Numbered from the stretch's first letter, positions 1-8,600 are shown. The stretch: 64,000 nt of DNA from Massilia phyllostachyos (GCF_021044825.1 NZ_JAJNOC010000006.1:124001-188000), one strand, 5' to 3'. Numbers and translations are program-made. Notes: generated by a model from the sequence alone, not told the origin.

Positions 1-257
1 TTGGTGGTCTTGTTGGCGGTGACGTTCACGGTCGATACCGCGGTGCCGCCGGCGGGCGGTGGTGCCGGGGTCTGCGTCTGCGTCACGACTTGCGGCGCCG
101 GCTGCGTGGACTGGGCCGGGGCCTGGGCTGGCGCGGGTGTGGTCGGCTGCGATGTTTGCTGGGCGCTGGCCGCAAGCGGCACGAGGAAGGCGCCGGCGAC
201 GAGGCGAGCGATCAGGGACTGGCGGGGGCGGTATGCAAGCGGACGTGGCGTAGACAT
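1..257 (-). CDS. N-terminal part of a secreted or outer-membrane protein (incomplete)
   Basis: Only the first 85 or so codons are present; the gene runs off the left edge. The ATG at 255-257 opens a typical signal peptide: a basic start with several Arg, a hydrophobic stretch (LVAGAFLVPLAA) and an ASAQQ-like cleavage site. A low-complexity Pro/Gln/Thr segment follows, then a stretch reading VSTVNVTANK. That resembles the region just before the plug of TonB-dependent receptors in this group, but the diagnostic part lies outside the window. It is divergent from the glutathione peroxidase gene. The signal peptide is well supported; the TonB-receptor identity is only a guess. Confidence 0.6.
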   Translation of the reverse strand, partial: MSTPRPLAYRPRQSLIARLVAGAFLVPLAASAQQTSQPTTPAPAQAPAQSTQPAPQVVTQTQTPAPPPAGGTAVSTVNVTANKTT

Positions 258-338
258 GAAAGAGTTGTTAGACAGTGAAGGCGAGCGATTGTCGCACGCC
301 CGCTTCTTAATGTTTGTAACAAAAGATAACAAGGCTGG

Positions 339-369
339 ATGACATGCATATGACTGGCATATGCGTCAT
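339..369. promoter_or_regulatory. Imperfect inverted repeat between divergent genes
   Basis: The arms ATGACATGCATATG (339-352) and CATATGCGTCAT (358-369) are near-perfect reverse complements around a 5-nt centre. The site lies about 60 bp before the glutathione peroxidase start and 80 bp before the divergent gene, where an operator could serve either. No regulator is identified. Confidence 0.3.
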
Positions 370-426
370 AGGGAGGTTTGCCCTACACTGCGGTTTGATT
401 AACCAAACTTTACACAGGGCCCGACC

Positions 427-906
427 ATGAACGTATTCGATTTCAGCGCCAACTCCCTCAATGGCCAGCCGGTCAACCTGGAGCGCTTCCGCGGCCAGGT
501 GCTGCTGGTCGTGAACACCGCCAGCGCCTGCGGCTTCACGCCGCAGTACAAGGGACTCGAGGAGCTGCACCGCCAGTACGGCGCGCGCGGCCTGGCCGTG
601 CTGGGCTTCCCGTGCAACCAGTTCGGCAAGCAGGAGCCGGGCACCGAAGAGGAAATCGGCGCCTTCTGCGAGAAGAACTACGGCGTGACCTTCCCGATGT
701 TCGCCAAGGTCGACGTGAATGGCGACGAGGCGCATCCGCTGTTCAAATTTCTGAAAGAGGAAAAGCCGGGGGTGCTGGGGACGGAAGGAATCAAGTGGAA
801 CTTCACCAAGTTCCTGGTGGGGCGCGATGGGGAGGTGGTCAAGCGCTATGCGCCGCAGACCGCGCCGGCGGATATCGCCGACGATATCGAAAAGCTGCTG
901 GGGTGA
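427..906 (+). CDS. Glutathione peroxidase family protein (thiol peroxidase)
   Basis: This 159-residue thioredoxin-fold peroxidase probably reduces hydrogen peroxide or organic hydroperoxides in the cytoplasm. The peroxidatic Cys35 sits in NTASACGFTPQ, and the other active-site residues are visible: Gln69 in FGKQEPG, Trp124 in WNFTKF, and the FPCNQFG signature. It uses Cys, not selenocysteine. A second Cys81 lies where the resolving Cys falls in two-cysteine, thioredoxin-dependent members such as yeast Gpx3, so thioredoxin may be the real reductant (inference). Length is normal for the bacterial family. It is monocistronic and ends just before a perfect hairpin shared with the convergent GH97 gene. 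Confidence 0.93.
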   Translation: MNVFDFSANSLNGQPVNLERFRGQVLLVVNTASACGFTPQYKGLEELHRQYGARGLAVLGFPCNQFGKQEPGTEEEIGAFCEKNYGVTFPMFAKVDVNGDEAHPLFKFLKEEKPGVLGTEGIKWNFTKFLVGRDGEVVKRYAPQTAPADIADDIEKLLG

Positions 907-909
907 TGT

Positions 910-937
910 AACGTGGGCGGAAAAAACCGCCCACGTT
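910..937. terminator. Bidirectional hairpin between convergent genes
   Basis: A perfect 11-bp inverted repeat (AACGTGGGCGG, loop AAAAAA, CCGCCCACGTT) sits three bases after the peroxidase stop and 19 bases before the end of the convergent GH97 gene. No clear T-run follows, so termination is inferred from position and stem strength. Confidence 0.6.
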
Positions 938-955
938 CTGCGAAACCAAGCCGCG

Positions 956-3004
956 TTATTTCTGCGGCACCAGGCGAATCGCCTGGCCGCCACCCGGCGC
1001 GAGGCGCAGCTGCAGCGTATCGCCCGCAGTGACGGTCTTCGTTTCCGTCACCAGGTCGAAGCGGCGCGCGCTGCGGTAGTCGGCGTTGTCGCCATCGCGG
1101 TAGATCTCGGCCGTATAGCGCTTGCCCTTGTCGAGGAAATCCAGCGCCAGCGGCAGCGTGCGCCCTTCCCCGTCGGTCACGGCGCCGACGTACCAGCCGT
1201 CGCCATGACGGTCCTTGCGCGCGATGGTCACGAACTTGCCCACTTCGCCGTTGACCACGCGGGTGTCGGCCCAGTCGGTCGGCACGTCCCTGATGAACTT
1301 GAAGGCCGCCGGGTACTTGTCGTAGTTCTCCGGCAGGTCGGCCGCCATCTGGATCGGCGAGTAGACCACCACGAAGTTGGCGAGCTGCTTGGCCTGGGTC
1401 GAGTTGAAGGTCTTGCCGTCCGCGCCGACCAGGCTCAGGACGCCCGGCGTGTAGTCCATCGGGCCGCTCAGCATGCGGGTGAACACCAGCTTGGCCTCGT
1501 GGTCCACGCTGTTGGGCGGATTGCCCCATGCGTTGTATTCGACGCCGCGCGCGCCTTCGCGCGTCAGCCAGTTCGGGTAGGTGCGGCGCAGGCCGGTGTC
1601 CTTGACCGGTTCGTGGGTGTCGATCGACAGCTTGTACTTGGCCGCTTCGGTGACGGCCTTCAGGAAGTGGCGCACGCCCTCCTGCGAATCGTAGTGCCCG
1701 TAGACCGGCTTGCCGTCGCGGCCCGGGAACAGCGCGCTGCCCGCCTCGTGCACATAGCCCGACTTGATGCTGTCCACGCCCAGCTGCGCATACAGTTTAT
1801 AGGCCGCGTCCATCTGCTTTTCGTAGGCGACGATGTTGGCGCCGGTCTCGTGGTGGCCGATCAGGCGCACGCCTTTCGACTTGGCGTAGGCGGCGAGGCC
1901 CGGCAGGTCGAAATCGGGATACGGCTGCGTGAAGCTGAAGTCGGCGCCGCCGTGGCCCCAGTTGCTTTCCCAGCCCTTGTTCCAGCCTTCCACCAGCACG
2001 CCGCGCATGCCGTTCTTCGCGGCGAAGTCGATGTACTTCTTCGTGTTGGCGGTATTGGCCGCGTGGTTCGGGCCGTAGTTCCAGGTGCCGCTCTGCAGGT
2101 GCATCTGCCACCACACGCCGACGAACTTCGAGGGCTTCACCCACGCCACGTCGCCCAGCCTGTTCGGCTCATTGAGATTGAGGACCAGGTCCGACATGTA
2201 CAGGCCGGCCGCGTTGTCCGCGATCTGCAAGGTACGCCACGGCGTGGTGAAGGCGCCTTCGCGCACCACGGCCGGGCCGCCCGGCGACGGCGCCAGCATG
2301 GCGCGCAGCTTCTGGCCGTCGACCTTGCGCAGCCACATCGACGCGTAGTCGACCAGCGCCGCTTCGTGGAAGGCGATGTGGGTGCCGTCGTCGAGGCGCA
2401 CGGTCAGCGGCGTGTTGGCGATGCCGATTTCCTTCAGCGGCGCTTCGCGGATTTCTTCTTCGAGGCCCGGCAGCTCGGCGGCCGGGATCCACCAGGCGGT
2501 GGCCGGGCTCTTCACGTTGAATTCGGTCAGCTCGTCGATGATCTCGGCGACCGGCAGCTGCTTCTGCGCCGGGAATTCATAGCGGAAGCCGACGCCGTCG
2601 TCATAGATGCGGAACACCACGGCGAGCTGGCGCCCGGCCTGCTCTTTCTGCTCGAGGTCCACGCGCAGCTCGCGGTAGCGGTTGCGCACGAACTGGCGCT
2701 CGCCCCATGGCTGTTCCCAAGTGCTGTCGTGCATGCTCACGGCCTGCTTGCGCAGGCTGAAGCCGCCATCGAGCTTGCGCGCGTTGGCCAGGTTGAAGCC
2801 GAGGCGCGAGGCGGAGATGATCTCCTTGCCGTTGCGCTGGATGGTATAGGCGAGCTTGCCCATGCCGTCCTTCTGGACTTCGACCTTGATGACGTCGCCG
2901 GGTGAAGCAGCGCGGGCGATGACTTCTTGCGCCCATGCTGGCAGGGCGAACAGGCAGGATGCGGCCAGGGCGGTGGCCAGCGCGGCGGGACGGCGGGCGA
3001 ACAT
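956..3004 (-). CDS. Secreted glycoside hydrolase family 97 (alpha-glucosidase-like)
   Basis: The 682-residue protein has a signal peptide (hydrophobic AALATALAASCLFALPAWA, cleavage near residue 25) and the three GH97 parts: an N-terminal beta-sandwich, a (beta/alpha)8 barrel and a C-terminal beta domain. Barrel landmarks include GVWWQMHL, VEGWNKGWE, GHHETGANI and THEPVKDTG, and REGARGVEYN follows. GH97 enzymes cleave alpha-glucosidic or alpha-galactosidic bonds; the Glu in HEP and REG and the absence of Asp in the SIKSGYV strand fit the inverting SusB-like alpha-glucosidase branch (recalled, not aligned). It probably acts in the periplasm. There is no Sus-type receptor nearby. Two GTAG-N5-CTAC palindromes lie upstream and suggest sugar-responsive control. 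Confidence 0.92.
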   Translation of the reverse strand: MFARRPAALATALAASCLFALPAWAQEVIARAASPGDVIKVEVQKDGMGKLAYTIQRNGKEIISASRLGFNLANARKLDGGFSLRKQAVSMHDSTWEQPWGERQFVRNRYRELRVDLEQKEQAGRQLAVVFRIYDDGVGFRYEFPAQKQLPVAEIIDELTEFNVKSPATAWWIPAAELPGLEEEIREAPLKEIGIANTPLTVRLDDGTHIAFHEAALVDYASMWLRKVDGQKLRAMLAPSPGGPAVVREGAFTTPWRTLQIADNAAGLYMSDLVLNLNEPNRLGDVAWVKPSKFVGVWWQMHLQSGTWNYGPNHAANTANTKKYIDFAAKNGMRGVLVEGWNKGWESNWGHGGADFSFTQPYPDFDLPGLAAYAKSKGVRLIGHHETGANIVAYEKQMDAAYKLYAQLGVDSIKSGYVHEAGSALFPGRDGKPVYGHYDSQEGVRHFLKAVTEAAKYKLSIDTHEPVKDTGLRRTYPNWLTREGARGVEYNAWGNPPNSVDHEAKLVFTRMLSGPMDYTPGVLSLVGADGKTFNSTQAKQLANFVVVYSPIQMAADLPENYDKYPAAFKFIRDVPTDWADTRVVNGEVGKFVTIARKDRHGDGWYVGAVTDGEGRTLPLALDFLDKGKRYTAEIYRDGDNADYRSARRFDLVTETKTVTAGDTLQLRLAPGGGQAIRLVPQK

Positions 3005-3031
3005 CGGGTCTCCTTGTATTTATCAACGAAA

Positions 3032-3100
3032 CGGTAGCAAAACTACCGCCCATACGGATGAGCACCCACATCTTATGACAAAAAGATGTAGTTCGACTAC
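3032..3100. promoter_or_regulatory. Two palindromic operator candidates upstream of the GH97 gene
   Basis: CGGTAG-CAAAA-CTACCG (3032-3048) and GTAG-TTCGA-CTAC (3088-3100) share the same GTAG-N5-CTAC core and are about 54 bp apart centre to centre. They flank a possible promoter reading leftward (TTGTCA on the minus strand near 3076-3081). Paired palindromes like this are common for LacI-type repressors of glycosidase genes; no such regulator is in the window. Confidence 0.45.
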
Positions 3101-3112
3101 CAGAACGGTGAA

Positions 3113-3427
3113 TCAGCGGGTCTGTATCCAGGCGGCGCCGTGGGTCGTGCAGGCACGGTTGACGTTCTCGAGGAAGCGGATCGCCTCGCCCTGCGACAGG
3201 CGCGGGGGCATCAACTGGGACAACGAGGCGTCTTCCGTGACGCGGTCGAGGCCATGGGCGATGGCGCGCGAGACGTCGCGCGCCGGCTTGCCGTCGCTGT
3301 TGTAGAGCGCATCGTAGACGCCGATGGCTTCCCAGACCGGCACCAGGCCGGGACTGGTCGAGTCTTCGAAGACGACGGCGGGCGGGCGGCCTTCGTCGTC
3401 GCGGATGAGTTGGAATACGAAACTCAC
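3113..3427 (-). CDS. Conserved-looking hypothetical protein, 104 residues
   Basis: A small soluble protein that I do not recognise. I chose the GTG at 3425-3427 because AGAGG lies seven bases upstream and the reading frame before it has no protein-like character. The sequence begins VSFVFQLIRDDEGRPPAVVF and has no signal peptide, membrane segment or obvious catalytic motif; it contains one Cys near the C terminus. It starts 47 bp after the end of glcF on the same strand, so it may be the last gene of the glycolate oxidase operon. A role in glycolate metabolism would be guesswork. Confidence 0.7.
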   Translation of the reverse strand: MSFVFQLIRDDEGRPPAVVFEDSTSPGLVPVWEAIGVYDALYNSDGKPARDVSRAIAHGLDRVTEDASLSQLMPPRLSQGEAIRFLENVNRACTTHGAAWIQTR

Positions 3428-3474
3428 GGTGAACCTCTGAAATCGGACAGGCCGCCAGTATAGGGCAGCCGCCA

Positions 3475-4701
3475 TCAGGCCAGCGCCCGGTCGATCAACT
3501 CGATCCAGTGCGTAACCGGCGTGCCGGTGCCCGACTGCAGGTGCGTCATGCAGCCGATGTTGGCCGACACGATCACCGATGCTCCCGTCGCCTCCAGGTT
3601 GGCCAGTTTGCGGTCGCGCAGCTCGTGCGCGATCTCGGGCTGCAGCACCGAATAGGTGCCGGCCGAGCCGCAGCACAGGTGGCTGTCGGCGCAGAGCTGG
3701 ACGTCGACGCCGGCGGCGCGCAGCAGGGTTTCGACCTTGCCGCGGATTTGCTGGCCGTGCTGCAGCGTGCACGGTGGATGCCAGGCGATGCGCTGGTCCA
3801 CCCTCCCCACCAGCTTGCTCGGCAAGGTAGCTTCGAACTCGACCAGGATTTCGGACAGGTCGCGCGTCAGCATGGAGATGCGGCCGGCCTTGGCGGCATA
3901 GTGTTCGTCGTGCGCCAGCAGGTGGCCATATTCCTTGACCGTGACGCCGCAGCCGGAGGCGGTCATCACGATGGCCTCGACCTCGCCTGATTCCACGTAC
4001 GGCCACCAGGCATCGATATTGCGGCGCATGTCGTCCAGGCCGGCCGCCTGGTCGTTCAGGTGATAGCGCACGGCGCCGCAGCAGCCGGCCTTCGGCGCGG
4101 CCATCAACTGGATGCCGAAGGCGTCGAGCACGCGCGCGGTGGCGGCGTTGATGTTGGGCGCCATCGCGGGCTGCACGCAGCCCTCCAGCACCAGCATCTT
4201 GCGCGCGTGGGTGCGTGTGGGCCAGGTACCGGCGCTGCGCGCGGATTGCAGCTTGTCCTGCAGGGTCTTGGGCAGCAATGGGCGCACCGACAGGCCGGCG
4301 CGGTAGGCGCGCTTGTACAGGCTTGTGCGCGGCAGGACTTCCTTGAGCGTGGTGCGCTTGACGCGGTCGGCGAAGGGGCGCGGCACGCGCTCGTCCACGA
4401 CGCGCCGGCCGATGTCGACCAGGCGGCCGTACTTCACGCCCGACGGGCAGGTCGATTCGCAGTTGCGGCAGGTGAGGCAGCGGTCCAGGTGCAGCTGGGT
4501 CTTGCGGGTCGGCGCGGCGCCTTCCAGCACCTGCTTGATCAGGTAGATGCGCCCGCGCGGGCCATCGAGTTCGTCGCCCAGCAGCTGGTAGGTCGGGCAG
4601 GTGGCGGTGCAGAAGCCGCAGTGCACGCAGGCCTGCAGGATGGCTTGCGCTTCCTTGCCGTCCGGGGTGTCGCGGATGAAGTCGGCGAGATTGGTTTGCA
4701 T
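3475..4701 (-). CDS. glcF: Glycolate oxidase iron-sulfur subunit GlcF
   Basis: The 408-residue electron-transfer subunit of glycolate oxidase. Two [4Fe-4S] clusters are encoded by CxxCxxCxxxC motifs at Cys25/28/31/35 and Cys75/78/81/85 (CVHCGFCTATC and CLTCRNCESTC). Two CCG-type domains follow (CCGAVRYHL and CCGSAGTYS), as in heterodisulfide-reductase-like subunits. With GlcD and GlcE it passes electrons from glycolate to membrane quinone. The start lies one base beyond the glcE stop codon, so translation is probably coupled. Confidence 0.96.
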   Translation of the reverse strand: MQTNLADFIRDTPDGKEAQAILQACVHCGFCTATCPTYQLLGDELDGPRGRIYLIKQVLEGAAPTRKTQLHLDRCLTCRNCESTCPSGVKYGRLVDIGRRVVDERVPRPFADRVKRTTLKEVLPRTSLYKRAYRAGLSVRPLLPKTLQDKLQSARSAGTWPTRTHARKMLVLEGCVQPAMAPNINAATARVLDAFGIQLMAAPKAGCCGAVRYHLNDQAAGLDDMRRNIDAWWPYVESGEVEAIVMTASGCGVTVKEYGHLLAHDEHYAAKAGRISMLTRDLSEILVEFEATLPSKLVGRVDQRIAWHPPCTLQHGQQIRGKVETLLRAAGVDVQLCADSHLCCGSAGTYSVLQPEIAHELRDRKLANLEATGASVIVSANIGCMTHLQSGTGTPVTHWIELIDRALA

Positions 4702-4702
4702 G

Positions 4703-5743
4703 TCAGAACATCCGTCCCGGATTGAAGATGTGCGCCGGATCGAAGGAGGCTTTCAGGCGTTCGTGGATGCGCGCGACGGCCGGGGCCAGCGGCTGGAAAA
4801 CGCCGCAGGATTTGTCGCCGCCGCGGAACAGGGTCGCGTGGCCGCCGGCGGACGTGACGCTGCGCCGGATGCTGGTGGCGTCGAGGTCGGTGCGCAGCCA
4901 GCGCTGGGCGCCGCCCCATTCGATCAGCTGGGTGCCGCCGAGGGCCAGCGGCGCGGCGGTCGACGGCAGCGACAGGCGCCACAGCGCGCCCTCGCCCCCA
5001 AAGAAGGGATGCTGCTGTTCGCGGATGCTGGCCCAGAAGCGCCAACAGTTCGGCACGATCTCGCCACCGATCAGGCGCAGCGCCGCATCGACCGCCGCCT
5101 GGGCGCCGGACAGGCGCAGGCATAGCTGGCCGTTGTGCCAGCAGCTGGCGGAGACCGGCAGCGGCTGGCCGCCCCATTCGTTCAGCTTGCGGATGGCGTC
5201 CAGCTCGCCGATCTCGAGGCGCAGCGTGGTTTCGGCAAAGGAGCGCGGCAGCACCTTGACCGAGACTTCCAGCAGCAGTCCGAGGGTGCCGAGCGAGCCG
5301 GCCAGCAGGCGCGCCACGTCGTAGCCGGCCACGTTCTTCATGACCTGGCCGCCGAAGCGCAATACGTCGCCCTTCCCGTCGAGCAGCTTGGCGCCGAGGA
5401 CGAAGTCGCGCACCCCGCCGCTATTGGCGCGGCGTGGGCCGGCCAATCCTGCGGCGATCGTGCCGCCGATGGTCGCATCAGGGCCGAAATGCGGTGGCTC
5501 GAAGGCCAGCATCTGGTTCTGCTCTGCCAGCAGGGCCTCGATCTCGGCCAGCGGCGTGCCGCAGCGCGCGGTGATCACCAGCTCGGTCGGCTCGTAGTCG
5601 ACGATGCCGCTGTAGCCGCGGGTGTCGAGGATCTCGCCATCGAGGCGCTGGCCGTACCAGTCCTTGGTGCCGCCGCCGCGGATGCGCAGCAGCGTCTTGT
5701 CGCTTGCCGCAACGCGCACGCGTTCCTGGAAATAGTCGATCAT
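4703..5743 (-). CDS. glcE: Glycolate oxidase FAD-binding subunit GlcE
   Basis: A 346-residue FAD-linked oxidase subunit. The N-terminal half shows the PCMH-type FAD-binding features: RIRGGGTKDWYG near residue 22, ATIGGTIAAGLAGPRR near residue 92, and KNVAGYDVARLLAGSLGTLG near residue 137. It ends with the family signature DPAHIFNPGRMF. The ATG at 5741-5743 is two bases after the glcD stop and gives the usual GlcE N terminus; reading the frame further upstream adds only unlikely sequence. It works with GlcD and GlcF in glycolate dehydrogenation at the membrane. Confidence 0.95.
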   Translation of the reverse strand: MIDYFQERVRVAASDKTLLRIRGGGTKDWYGQRLDGEILDTRGYSGIVDYEPTELVITARCGTPLAEIEALLAEQNQMLAFEPPHFGPDATIGGTIAAGLAGPRRANSGGVRDFVLGAKLLDGKGDVLRFGGQVMKNVAGYDVARLLAGSLGTLGLLLEVSVKVLPRSFAETTLRLEIGELDAIRKLNEWGGQPLPVSASCWHNGQLCLRLSGAQAAVDAALRLIGGEIVPNCWRFWASIREQQHPFFGGEGALWRLSLPSTAAPLALGGTQLIEWGGAQRWLRTDLDATSIRRSVTSAGGHATLFRGGDKSCGVFQPLAPAVARIHERLKASFDPAHIFNPGRMF

Positions 5744-5745
5744 GG

Positions 5746-7239
5746 TCAGAACCTCGGCAGCTCGGGAAAAGGCAGCGCGCCGCCATGCACGTGCAGCTTG
5801 CCGAATTCGGCGCAGCGGTGCGGGGTCGGAATCGCCTTGTCCGGGTTGAGCAGCATGGGGACGTCGAAGGCGCGCTTGACCTCGAAGAAGGCGTCGAGCT
5901 CCTTGCGGCCGAACTGCACGCACATCGAATCGATCTTCTCCATGCCCACGCCGTGTTCGCCGGTGATGGTGCCGCCGACTTCGACGCACAGGGCCAGGAT
6001 CGCGGCGCCGAAGGCTTCGGCGCGTTCGAATTCACCAGGCTGGTTCATGTCGAACAGGATCAGGGGATGCATATTGCCGTCGCCGGCGTGGAAGACGTTC
6101 GAGCAGCGCAGGCCGAAGGTTTGTTCCATCTGCTCGATGCCCTGCAGGACGCGCGCCAGCTGCTTGCGCGGGATGGTGCCGTCCATGCAGTAGTAGTCGG
6201 GCGAGATGCGGCCCGCCGCCGGGAAGGCGTTCTTGCGGCCGGACCAGAAGCGCATGCGCTCCGCCTCGCTCTGCGACACCGCGATCGCGGTCGCGCCGGC
6301 GCCTTCGAAGACGGCCGTCATGCGTGCGATTTCTTCCGCCACCTCGAGCGCGGTGCCGTCGGCCTCGCACAGCAGGATGGCGGCGGCATCCACGTCGTAG
6401 CCGGCGTGCACGAAGGGCTCGACCATGCGCACCGAGGTGCGGTCCATCATTTCCAGGCCCGCCGGGATGATGCCGGCCGCGATGATGCTGGCTACCGCAT
6501 TGCCGGCGGTGATAACGTCGCCGAACGAAGCCATGATCACCTGGGCCACGGCGGGCTTCGGGACCAGCTTGACGGTGACTTCCGTGACGACACCCAGCAT
6601 GCCTTCGGAGCCGATGAAGACGGCCAGCAGGTCCAGGCCCGGCGCATCCAGCGCTTCGCTCCCGAGCTCGATGATCTCGCCCTCGATCGTCGCCACGCGC
6701 ACGCGCAGCACGTTGTGGACGGTCAGGCCGTATTTGAGGCAGTGCACGCCGCCCGAGTTTTCGGCGACGTTGCCGCCGATGGTGCAGGCGATCTGCGAGG
6801 ACGGGTCGGGCGCGTAGTACAGGCCGAACTGCGCTGCCGCCTCGGAGATCGCGAGGTTGCGCACGCCCGGCTGGACCACGGCGGTGCGCGCATAGGCGTC
6901 CACCTTGACGATGCGATTCAGGCGCGCGGTCGACAGCACCACGCCGTCCGCGATCGGCAGCGCCCCGCCCGACAGGCCGGTGCCGGCGCCGCGCGGGACG
7001 ATCGGCACCTTCAGTTCGCGGCATACCTCCAGGATCTCCAGCACCTGCTCTTCGCTGGTGGGCAAGGTAACGATCATCGGCAGCTGGCGATACGCCGCCA
7101 GGCCGTCGCATTCGTAGGGACGGGTGTCTTCGGGATCGGACAGGACGACCGAATTTGCCACATGCGCCGGCAGGCGCGCGCGCAGCGCGCCCGCCACTTG
7201 GCGGCGCCGTTCGGCCGGAACGGAAATGGGGGTGGTCAT
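5746..7239 (-). CDS. glcD: Glycolate oxidase catalytic subunit GlcD
   Basis: The 497-residue FAD-containing subunit that oxidises glycolate to glyoxylate. FAD-binding motifs are clear: PRGAGTGLSGGALP near residue 83, CTIGGNVAENSGG near residue 152, and GSEGMLGVVTEVTVK near residue 210. The C-terminal part carries VFHAGDGNMHP and GEHGVGMEK, typical of FAD_binding_4/GlcD proteins. I prefer the ATG at 7237-7239; a GTG at 7257 is in frame but has no ribosome site. A TACAAT box ends only seven bases before this ATG on the minus strand, so the mRNA may be almost leaderless. First gene of glcDEF and the 104-residue orphan; divergent from the adenosyltransferase gene. Confidence 0.95.
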   Translation of the reverse strand: MTTPISVPAERRRQVAGALRARLPAHVANSVVLSDPEDTRPYECDGLAAYRQLPMIVTLPTSEEQVLEILEVCRELKVPIVPRGAGTGLSGGALPIADGVVLSTARLNRIVKVDAYARTAVVQPGVRNLAISEAAAQFGLYYAPDPSSQIACTIGGNVAENSGGVHCLKYGLTVHNVLRVRVATIEGEIIELGSEALDAPGLDLLAVFIGSEGMLGVVTEVTVKLVPKPAVAQVIMASFGDVITAGNAVASIIAAGIIPAGLEMMDRTSVRMVEPFVHAGYDVDAAAILLCEADGTALEVAEEIARMTAVFEGAGATAIAVSQSEAERMRFWSGRKNAFPAAGRISPDYYCMDGTIPRKQLARVLQGIEQMEQTFGLRCSNVFHAGDGNMHPLILFDMNQPGEFERAEAFGAAILALCVEVGGTITGEHGVGMEKIDSMCVQFGRKELDAFFEVKRAFDVPMLLNPDKAIPTPHRCAEFGKLHVHGGALPFPELPRF

Positions 7240-7321
7240 TCCGCCAATTGTAGGCACAATCGCCAGGTTTTGGCGTATGCTCGCCCTATCGTTTTTTTAA
7301 CATATTGCATAAGGCAGCATC

Positions 7322-7876
7322 ATGGGCAACCGACTCTCCAAAATCGCGACCCGCACCGGCGACGACGGCAGCACCGGCCTGGGCGACGGCAGCCGCACCC
7401 AGAAGGACAGCGCCCGCATCCACTCGCTGGGCGAGGTCGACGAACTGAATTCCTTCGTGGGCCTGCTGCTGTGCGAAGAGATGCCGGCCGACCTGCGCGA
7501 AGAGCTGATCTCGATCCAGCACGACCTGTTCGACCTGGGCGGCGAGCTGTGCATCCCCGGTTACGAGATGATCAAGGACGAGCACGTGGCGCGGCTGGAC
7601 GGCCTGCTCGAGAAGTACAACGCCGACCTGCCGATCCTGAAGGAATTCATCCTGCCGGCCGGCTCGCGCGCCGCGTCGCTCGCCCACGTCTGCCGCACCG
7701 TCTGCCGCCGCGCCGAGCGCAGCATCGTGGCGCTGTCGCATGCGGAACAGATTCGCCCGCACCCGCGCCAGTACGTGAATCGCCTGTCGGACCTGATGTT
7801 CGTGCTGGCGCGCGTGCTGAACCGCTTCGCCGGCGGCAGCGACGTGCTGTGGCAGCACGAGCGCAAGCGCGGCTGA
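7322..7876 (+). CDS. Cob(I)yrinic acid a,c-diamide adenosyltransferase, PduO type
   Basis: A 184-residue four-helix-bundle ATP:corrinoid adenosyltransferase that makes adenosylcobalamin from ATP and reduced corrinoid. The PduO-family ATP-binding signature TRTGDDGSTGLGDG is at residues 10-23, followed by GEVDELNSFVG and, near the C terminus, CRRAERSIVAL and VNRLSDLMFVLAR, all typical. The length is normal. AAGGCAGC lies shortly before the ATG. The next gene begins eight bases downstream and could be co-transcribed. No other cobalamin gene is nearby, so it probably serves salvage. Confidence 0.93.
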   Translation: MGNRLSKIATRTGDDGSTGLGDGSRTQKDSARIHSLGEVDELNSFVGLLLCEEMPADLREELISIQHDLFDLGGELCIPGYEMIKDEHVARLDGLLEKYNADLPILKEFILPAGSRAASLAHVCRTVCRRAERSIVALSHAEQIRPHPRQYVNRLSDLMFVLARVLNRFAGGSDVLWQHERKRG

Positions 7877-7884
7877 TCTTTTAT

Positions 7885-8577
7885 ATGGACGACTTCATCG
7901 GGGTGTATGACGGGGCGCTGTCGGCCGAGCAGTGCGATGCGATCCGGGCGCGCTTCGATGCGAGCGGCAAGGTGGCGCGCGGGCGGACCGGGAATGGGGT
8001 GGATATCAGCAAGAAGGACAGCTACGACCTGACCATCAATGGGCTGGCGGAGTGGGATGACGTGGGAGCACTGCTCACGCAGACCATGGCGCGGTATCTG
8101 GCGCAGTATATGGATCGGTATCGGATGCTGTTGATCGGGGCGTTGTCGCCGCAGGTGGCGCATCCAGAGACGGGCGAGCCGGTCACGCTGTCACTTGATA
8201 ATTTTTCGGAGTTCGGGACGCCGAATATCGTGGAGCTGATGCAGTCGATTTATCGGGTGGGGCACGTCAATCTGCAGAAGTATGTGCAGGGGTCGGGTGG
8301 GTATCATCACTGGCATTCGGAGATCTATCCGCAGAATGCGAGTTGCGAGACCTTGCATCGGGTGCTGTTGTGGCAGTTTTACCTGAATGATGTGGAGGAT
8401 GGCGGGGAGACGGAGTTTCTGTACCAGTCACGCAAGGTGGAGGCCAGGAAGGGGCGGCTGGTGATTGCGCCTGCGGGGTTTACGCATACGCACAAGGGGC
8501 ATGTGTCCCGTAGTGGAGACAAGTATATTGCGACGTCGTGGATTCTGTTCCAGCGTGCCGAAGCGATGTTTGGCTGA
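7885..8577 (+). CDS. 2-oxoglutarate/Fe(II)-dependent oxygenase (prolyl 4-hydroxylase-like)
   Basis: A 230-residue double-stranded beta-helix oxygenase. The metal ligands are probably His144 and Glu146 in HHWHSEIYP plus a distal His in PAGFTHTHKG (200-205); Lys213 in GDKY or a nearby basic residue could bind 2-oxoglutarate. It lacks a signal peptide. The substrate cannot be read from sequence; relatives hydroxylate proteins or small molecules. The ATG at 7885 is eight bases after the adenosyltransferase stop, without a strong ribosome site, so coupling is likely. Codon use differs from its neighbours, with many GGG, CGG and TAT codons, which may reflect low expression or later arrival. Confidence 0.8.
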   Translation: MDDFIGVYDGALSAEQCDAIRARFDASGKVARGRTGNGVDISKKDSYDLTINGLAEWDDVGALLTQTMARYLAQYMDRYRMLLIGALSPQVAHPETGEPVTLSLDNFSEFGTPNIVELMQSIYRVGHVNLQKYVQGSGGYHHWHSEIYPQNASCETLHRVLLWQFYLNDVEDGGETEFLYQSRKVEARKGRLVIAPAGFTHTHKGHVSRSGDKYIATSWILFQRAEAMFG

Positions 8578-8600
8578 TATGCCCTCGCGACTTCGGAGAG

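Noticed and set aside
827..2905. Long plus-strand open frame opposite the GH97 gene
   Set aside because: It is a GC-rich antisense shadow: Arg/Ala/Val/Gln-rich, no motifs, whereas the minus strand encodes a full GH97 enzyme with signal peptide.
5704..7884. First two-thirds of a 957-codon plus-strand frame
   Set aside because: It is antisense to glcE/glcD and out of frame with the adenosyltransferase; only the 3' part (7885-8577) has a recognisable domain.
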